Assembly (NCBI GenBank): GCA_964559295.1
Contig: CAZLGO010000012.1
Span: 1-27,129, forward strand
Reading direction: 5' to 3'
Source of the DNA: CAZLGO01 sp964559295
GTDB taxonomy: Archaea > Methanobacteriota > Methanobacteria > Methanobacteriales > Methanobacteriaceae
Length of the DNA: 27,129 nucleotides
Under the pieces are notes generated by a model. The model had not been told where the DNA came from and searched no databases. It saw only the letters and a program-made list of their open reading frames with translations. A program made the position numbers and the translations under genes. This document shows, one piece after another, positions 22,284-27,129 of the stretch. The stretch's first letter is position 1; the number at the start of each line of letters is the position of its first letter.

Positions 22284-25183
22284 TAGAAAGCACAAAAAAG
22301 GAAAACATAATAATAAAAGGCGCCCGTGAACACAACCTTAAAAACATAGACGTCGTAATACCCAGAGATAAGTTTGTTGTAATTACGGGAATAAGTGGTT
22401 CTGGGAAATCATCCCTTGCATTCGATACAATTTATGCTGAAGGGCAACGTAGGTATGTAGAATCTCTTTCAGCTTATGCAAGACAATTTTTAGGACAGAT
22501 GAAAAAGCCAGAGGTTGATTACATAGAGGGACTCTCACCTGCAATATCAATCGACCAGAAGGCTGCAAAGATGAACCCAAGATCCACAGTTGGTACTGTG
22601 ACAGAGATATATGATTATCTAAGACTTCTTTTTGCAAGAGTCGGGATCCCCCATTGTTACAGTTGCGGAAAGGAAATATCACAGCAAACAGCAGGACAGA
22701 TAGTGGATCGTATACTAAAGGAAGATGAGGGCACAAAGATAAAAATCTTAGCCCCGGTTGTAAAGGATAGAAAAGGAGAACACCAGAAGATATTCGAAGA
22801 TCTGCAAAAGAAGGGATTTTTAAGAGTAAGGGTGGATGGTGAGATATTCAATCTTGATTCAGATTTCGATCTTGACAAAAACAAAAAACACACCATAGAG
22901 GTTGTTGTAGATAGACTAATAATAAGAAGTGATGTTGATTTTAAAAGAAGACTTGTAGATTCCGTAGAAACTGCTCTTGAACTTGGAGATGGAGTTATTA
23001 TCGTATCTTATGACGAAGGAAAAGAGAAAGCATTCAGCGAACATTTTGCATGTATAGATTGTGGTATAGACTTTGAGGAGATAAGCCCCAGAACGTTTTC
23101 TTTCAACAGTCCCCATGGTGCATGCCCAGAATGCCATGGTCTTGGCACAAAACTGGAAATAGATCCAGAGCTTGTGGTACCAGATCCTGAAAAATCATTA
23201 AATGAGGGGGCAATTCTACCCTGGAGCAAATCTAAAAAGAAAGATAACTACTACAATCAGATGCTTCGTGCACTTTCAAAGCACTATGGATTTAGCATGG
23301 ATACGTCCTTTAAGAAGCTGGATAAAGCACATCAGAATATAATCTTATACGGCTCGCAAGATAGGGTTGAGTTTACATTCAGACGTAGAAATAGAATTTA
23401 CAGGGTAAAGAGAAGATTTGAGGGTGTTATAAGAAGGATGGAACGCATTTACATGAACACCAAGTCAAACTACATGAGAAGTTACATTGGACAGTTTATG
23501 AGCGATAAGAAGTGTCCTGCATGTGGGGGGACAAGACTTCGTCCAGAGAGCAGATCTGTTACCGTTGGCGGAATTTCCATATCAGAAATTACCAAAATGT
23601 CCATAAAGGATGCAACTAAGTTTTTTGAAGATCTTAGGTTACCTGAGAGGGAACAATTCATTGCGAAGGAGATCCTAAAGGAGATAAAAAACAGGCTGAA
23701 ATTTTTAGTAAATGTTGGGCTGGATTACATTACACTTGATAGGTCATCTGGCACACTTTCTGGTGGAGAAGCCCAGAGAATTCGCCTTGCGACCCAGATA
23801 GGTTCTGGATTAGTTGGTGTACTCTACATTCTCGATGAACCAAGTATTGGACTTCATCAAAGGGATAACATCAGACTTATAAGGACTTTACAGAGACTAA
23901 GAGATATTGGAAACACCCTTGTTGTTGTGGAACATGATGAGGAGACCATATTATCTGCCGATCACGTAATAGACATGGGTCCTGGAGCTGGTGATCATGG
24001 AGGAGAGATAATAGCAACAGGAACACCAGGCGAGATAGCCGAAAACCCAAGATCCATAACAGGGAGATATCTATCAAAAAGAAAAACCATCCCAATTCCA
24101 AAAAATCGTAGAAAGCCAAAGGGATTCATCAAGATAAAAGGTGCAAAACAAAATAATCTTAAGAATATAGACGTTAGAATTCCACTTGGGATTTTAACAT
24201 GCATAACAGGAGTATCAGGTTCTGGAAAAAGCACACTTATAAATGATGTGTTGTACAAGGGGCTTTATCAGAAACTTCTCAAAAAACACATGCTTGCTGG
24301 AAAGCACGATGACATTTTGGGTGCTGATAAACTTGATAAAGTGATTATAATTGATCAATCACCGATAGGACGTACTCCAAGGTCAAATCCAGCCACTTAC
24401 ACCGGAGTTTTTACATACATAAGGGAACTTTTTTCTCAGACCCCAGCCTCGAAAAAAAGAGGTTATAAACCTGGAAGATTCAGCTTTAATGTGAAGGGAG
24501 GAAGATGCGAAGCCTGCAGTGGAGATGGGATACTAAAAATTGAGATGCACTTTTTAGCAGACGTTTATGTCCCTTGTGAAGTCTGTAAAGGAAAGAGGTA
24601 CAACAAAGAGACACTTGATATAAGATACAAAGGCAAAAACATTGCTGATGTACTTGACATGACGGCTGAAGAAGCACTTAGATTTTTTGAGAACATTCCA
24701 CGCATCAAAAAAAAGCTTCAAACCCTCGATGACGTTGGTTTGGGGTATATAAAGCTTGGACAGCCTGCAACTACCCTTTCTGGCGGGGAGGCTCAACGGG
24801 TGAAACTTTCAAAGGAGTTAAGCCGTCAAAGTACTGGTAAGACCCTCTACATTCTTGATGAACCAACCACTGGGCTTCACTTCGCAGATATAAAAAAACT
24901 GCTCAATGTTTTGGGAAGATTCACAGAAGCTGGAAATACTGTAGTTGTGATAGAACACAACCCTGATGTCATAAAAACAGCGGATCATATCATAGATTTA
25001 GGTCCTGAGGGAGGAGATGATGGAGGATTTGTTGTTGCAGAAGGTGCACCAGAAGAAGTTGCATTAAGCGGAACATACACCGGAAAGCTTTTAGAGAAGA
25101 TTTTAGACGGCAAATCACATATCCGTACAACAGATATTACTCACGATATTACTCTCAAAGGATCTATAGCAAATAATAAGTAA
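22280..25183 (+). CDS. uvrA: Excinuclease ABC subunit A
   Basis: This 967-residue ABC-type ATPase dimer finds bulky DNA lesions and loads UvrB. The first half has Walker A GISGSGKSS (K43) and signature LSGGEAQRIRLATQIGSGL; the second has GVSGSGKST at 644-652 and LSGGEAQRVKLSKELSRQS, followed by ILDEPTTGLHFAD. Zinc modules are CIDC...CPEC near residue 255-285 and CEAC at 743-746 with CEVC about 26 residues later. The UvrB-binding insertion is present between the first Walker A and the signature, so the protein is full length. The start overlaps the uvrB stop (ATGA) with GGGAG upstream. The C-terminal tail after about residue 940 (KSHIRTTDITHD...) is an extra unconserved stretch. Confidence 0.98.
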   Translation: MIESTKKENIIIKGAREHNLKNIDVVIPRDKFVVITGISGSGKSSLAFDTIYAEGQRRYVESLSAYARQFLGQMKKPEVDYIEGLSPAISIDQKAAKMNPRSTVGTVTEIYDYLRLLFARVGIPHCYSCGKEISQQTAGQIVDRILKEDEGTKIKILAPVVKDRKGEHQKIFEDLQKKGFLRVRVDGEIFNLDSDFDLDKNKKHTIEVVVDRLIIRSDVDFKRRLVDSVETALELGDGVIIVSYDEGKEKAFSEHFACIDCGIDFEEISPRTFSFNSPHGACPECHGLGTKLEIDPELVVPDPEKSLNEGAILPWSKSKKKDNYYNQMLRALSKHYGFSMDTSFKKLDKAHQNIILYGSQDRVEFTFRRRNRIYRVKRRFEGVIRRMERIYMNTKSNYMRSYIGQFMSDKKCPACGGTRLRPESRSVTVGGISISEITKMSIKDATKFFEDLRLPEREQFIAKEILKEIKNRLKFLVNVGLDYITLDRSSGTLSGGEAQRIRLATQIGSGLVGVLYILDEPSIGLHQRDNIRLIRTLQRLRDIGNTLVVVEHDEETILSADHVIDMGPGAGDHGGEIIATGTPGEIAENPRSITGRYLSKRKTIPIPKNRRKPKGFIKIKGAKQNNLKNIDVRIPLGILTCITGVSGSGKSTLINDVLYKGLYQKLLKKHMLAGKHDDILGADKLDKVIIIDQSPIGRTPRSNPATYTGVFTYIRELFSQTPASKKRGYKPGRFSFNVKGGRCEACSGDGILKIEMHFLADVYVPCEVCKGKRYNKETLDIRYKGKNIADVLDMTAEEALRFFENIPRIKKKLQTLDDVGLGYIKLGQPATTLSGGEAQRVKLSKELSRQSTGKTLYILDEPTTGLHFADIKKLLNVLGRFTEAGNTVVVIEHNPDVIKTADHIIDLGPEGGDDGGFVVAEGAPEEVALSGTYTGKLLEKILDGKSHIRTTDITHDITLKGSIANNK

Positions 25184-25201
25184 AATACCATCAAAATCCT
25201 G

Positions 25202-25268
25202 AAAAAAATCGATAAATTTAAATACTGCTAACCTTATTTCATTTTCTTGTATTCTTTTGGTGATATAG
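25202..25268 (+). promoter_or_regulatory. Promoter and ribosome binding site of the ABCE1 gene
   Basis: An A7 run leads into CGATAAATTTAAATAC (25210-25225), a good BRE/TATA region with TTTAAATA at 25217-25224; the transcript should begin near 25245-25250. GGTGAT at 25259-25264, four bases before TTG 25269, supports that codon as the start. Confidence 0.65.
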
Positions 25269-27044
25269 TTGACAAGAATAGCCATCCTAGATCATGACAG
25301 ATGTCAGCCAAAAAAATGTAACTACGTTTGTATAGAATATTGTTCAGGCGTTAGAATGGACGAAGAGACCATTGTGATTGATAAGGATACAAAAAAACCA
25401 GTTATATCTGAAGAATTATGTTCGGGATGCGGAATATGTACAAAAAGGTGCCCTTTTGATGCTATTTACATCATAAATCTTCCGGAAGCCCTTGAAGAGC
25501 CTATCCATAGATACGGTCAGAACATGTTCGAGCTTTTTGGACTTCCAACCATAATGGAAGGTTCTGTTGTAGGGATTTTAGGACCAAATGGGATAGGAAA
25601 GTCTACTGTAGTAAGGATCCTCTCAGGCGAGTTAAAACCAAATCTTGGAAGATATGATGAGGATGTTTTTTGGGATGAGATAATAGATTTTTTTAGGGGT
25701 TCACAACTTCAACTGTATTTTAAGAGACTATCCACAGGAGACATAAAAGTTGTGCACAAACCACAAGTGGTAAATCTTTTACCTAAGTTTATAAAAGGAG
25801 AGGTTCGAGAGCTTTTAGAGCGAGTTGATGATAGGAACAAGATGGAGGATGTGTCAGAAACCCTCAAGATAGGATCCATATTAGATAGGGAAATTTCAAA
25901 TTTAGGGGGTGGGGAACTTCAGCGAGTTGCAATTGCAGCAGCTATTTTGAGAGAAGCTGATTTTTATTATTTTGATGAGCCAACATCCTGGCTTGATGTA
26001 AGGCAGAGGTTAAATGCTGTTGGGATTATAAGGGAACTTGCATCTGAAGGGAAATCTGTAATGGTTATAGAACATGATCTGGCTGCTTTGGATGCCATAT
26101 CAGACTATGTACACATTTTGTACGGTCATCCTGGAGCATATGGTGTTGTATCCCATATAAGGGGTGTGAGGGTCGGGATAAACACATACCTTGGTGGATT
26201 TTTAAAAGAGGAGAACATTAGGTTTAGAAAACGGTCCATAGTATTTGAGGTAAAACCTCCAACCCAAATAACTGAAGGAGAAGTCCTTGCAACTTACTCT
26301 TCACTTGCAAAGTCGTACGATGGATTTTCACTTGAGGTTGAGGAAGGGGAAATTCAACACAACGAGATCATAACAGCATTTGGTCCAAATGGTATTGGAA
26401 AAACAACTTTTGCTAAGATGCTTGCAGGTGTTATAAAGCCAGATAGGGGGAAAATCAAAAAGAAGGTGAAAGTAGCCTACAAACCACAGTACTTATCATC
26501 CAAGTTTGAGGGAACTGCAGAAGAGCTTCTCATGAACACAACGTCTGATTATGGTACAAGTATTTTTGATTCAGAGATTATAAAGCCGTTTTCACTTGAT
26601 TGGATCTTGGATAAAAAAGTTCAGGACCTAAGCGGTGGAGAACTCCAGCGGCTTGCAATTGCAACAAACTTGGCAAAAGATGCTGATGTCTATCTTTTTG
26701 ATGAACCAACAGCCTTTTTAGATGTTGAACAGAGACTTATAACAGCAAGAACAATAAAAAGAATCATAGAAAGCCGAGATGCTGCAGCCATTATAATTGA
26801 CCATGATATTGTTTTTATAGATTACATATCCGATCGTGCAATGGTCTTTTATGGAAAACCAGGTTTTAAGGGGTATGCCACAAAACCAATGGATTTGCGA
26901 TCTTCTATGAACAGGTTCTTATCTGATGTTGGAATAACCTTCAGAAGAGACAAGGAAAGTAGGAGACCACGTGTTAATAAGTATGGGAGCTACTTGGATC
27001 GCAGGCAAAAGGAACTGGGGGAATATTATTATTTGGAGACTTAA
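25269..27044 (+). CDS. ABCE1/Rli1 ribosome-recycling ATPase
   Basis: This 591-residue soluble twin-ABC protein splits ribosomes after termination, together with aRF1/aPelota. The N-terminal ferredoxin-like domain carries two 4Fe-4S sites: C12, C17, C21, C25 and C51, C54, C57, C61. The first nucleotide-binding domain has GPNGIGKST, the variant signature LGGGELQRVAIA, and FDEPTSWLDVRQR. The second has GPNGIGKTT, LSGGELQRLAIA and FDEPTAFLDVEQR; the hinge arginines follow. The length and order of domains are standard. The start is TTG 25269: no ATG precedes the conserved RIAILDHDRCQPKKC, and GGTGAT lies upstream. It is a single-gene transcript with its own promoter and an A/T-rich terminator region behind it. 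Confidence 0.98.
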   Translation: MTRIAILDHDRCQPKKCNYVCIEYCSGVRMDEETIVIDKDTKKPVISEELCSGCGICTKRCPFDAIYIINLPEALEEPIHRYGQNMFELFGLPTIMEGSVVGILGPNGIGKSTVVRILSGELKPNLGRYDEDVFWDEIIDFFRGSQLQLYFKRLSTGDIKVVHKPQVVNLLPKFIKGEVRELLERVDDRNKMEDVSETLKIGSILDREISNLGGGELQRVAIAAAILREADFYYFDEPTSWLDVRQRLNAVGIIRELASEGKSVMVIEHDLAALDAISDYVHILYGHPGAYGVVSHIRGVRVGINTYLGGFLKEENIRFRKRSIVFEVKPPTQITEGEVLATYSSLAKSYDGFSLEVEEGEIQHNEIITAFGPNGIGKTTFAKMLAGVIKPDRGKIKKKVKVAYKPQYLSSKFEGTAEELLMNTTSDYGTSIFDSEIIKPFSLDWILDKKVQDLSGGELQRLAIATNLAKDADVYLFDEPTAFLDVEQRLITARTIKRIIESRDAAAIIIDHDIVFIDYISDRAMVFYGKPGFKGYATKPMDLRSSMNRFLSDVGITFRRDKESRRPRVNKYGSYLDRRQKELGEYYYLET

Positions 27045-27129
27045 AATAAAAAAGAAATTTTTTCAAAAAATTAGTTTAGAGAATTTTGAAAAACCTAAGT
27101 TTTTCGGTTTGGTTTAGCAAGTTTTATGT
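27045..27129 (+). terminator. A/T-rich 3' region of the ABCE1 gene
   Basis: The stop codon is followed within 15 bases by TTTTTT next to AAAAAA, giving both a T-run and a weak stem, then further T5 runs. This fits an archaeal terminator. No gene is seen up to the window end. Confidence 0.45.

Overview
The window comes from a euryarchaeal methanogen, most likely of the order Methanobacteriales (Methanobacterium-like). The reasons are an HMf-type histone without tails, an F420-dependent NADP reductase, archaeal clamp-loader genes (rfcS, rfcL), an archaeal tRNA-splicing endonuclease, an ABCE1 ribosome-recycling ATPase, AT-rich DNA with TATA-box promoters, and GGTGAT-type ribosome binding sites. 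From memory, the run rfcL-rfcS-aroE-HARP-hisS-hisI-PIN/ATPase-npdG-endA-trpS-thrC-histone follows the order in Methanothermobacter thermautotrophicus; this was not checked here.

Layout. Bases 174-11447 are all on the minus strand: a long tightly packed array read from hisS down through hisI, a PIN/ATPase/KH protein, a TIM-barrel protein, npdG, phi, endA, trpS, a SpoIIM-like and a SpmB-like membrane protein, and thrC. It is followed by a separately promoted histone gene and a metallophosphoesterase. Bases 11448-11901 hold no gene but are full of hairpins, dispersed repeats and a perfect 113-bp tandem duplication that copies the 3' end of the next gene. That gene (11902-12564, minus) is HARP, a protein-only RNase P. 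From 12784 the plus strand carries aroE, rfcS and rfcL. rfcL is interrupted by two 10-N scaffold gaps, at least one of which is an assembly artefact. Next is a two-gene McrBC-type restriction module (16184-19556) whose McrB has an EVE-like N-terminus. After a convergent degenerate PP-loop gene come uvrB-uvrA (bacterial-type excision repair) and ABCE1.

Functional themes. Four genes serve tRNA maturation or charging (HARP, endA, hisS, trpS) and a fifth is a relative of tRNA-thiolation/lysidine enzymes. Three loci serve replication or repair (rfcS/rfcL, uvrBA). Amino-acid synthesis (aroE, hisI, thrC), RuMP-type sugar phosphate chemistry (phi) and F420/NADP redox coupling (npdG) make up the rest. 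The accessory part is the McrBC pair.

The most distinctive non-coding feature is a set of short repeats reused in different intergenic spaces: AACCTTTT/AAAAGGTT hairpins, a 25-bp GCGTTGACGTAAATTT element carrying a TATA box, a CACTTAGGTGGCA element, and a three-copy 30-bp-period array upstream of the histone promoter. No tRNA, rRNA, CRISPR array, transposase or integrase was seen.
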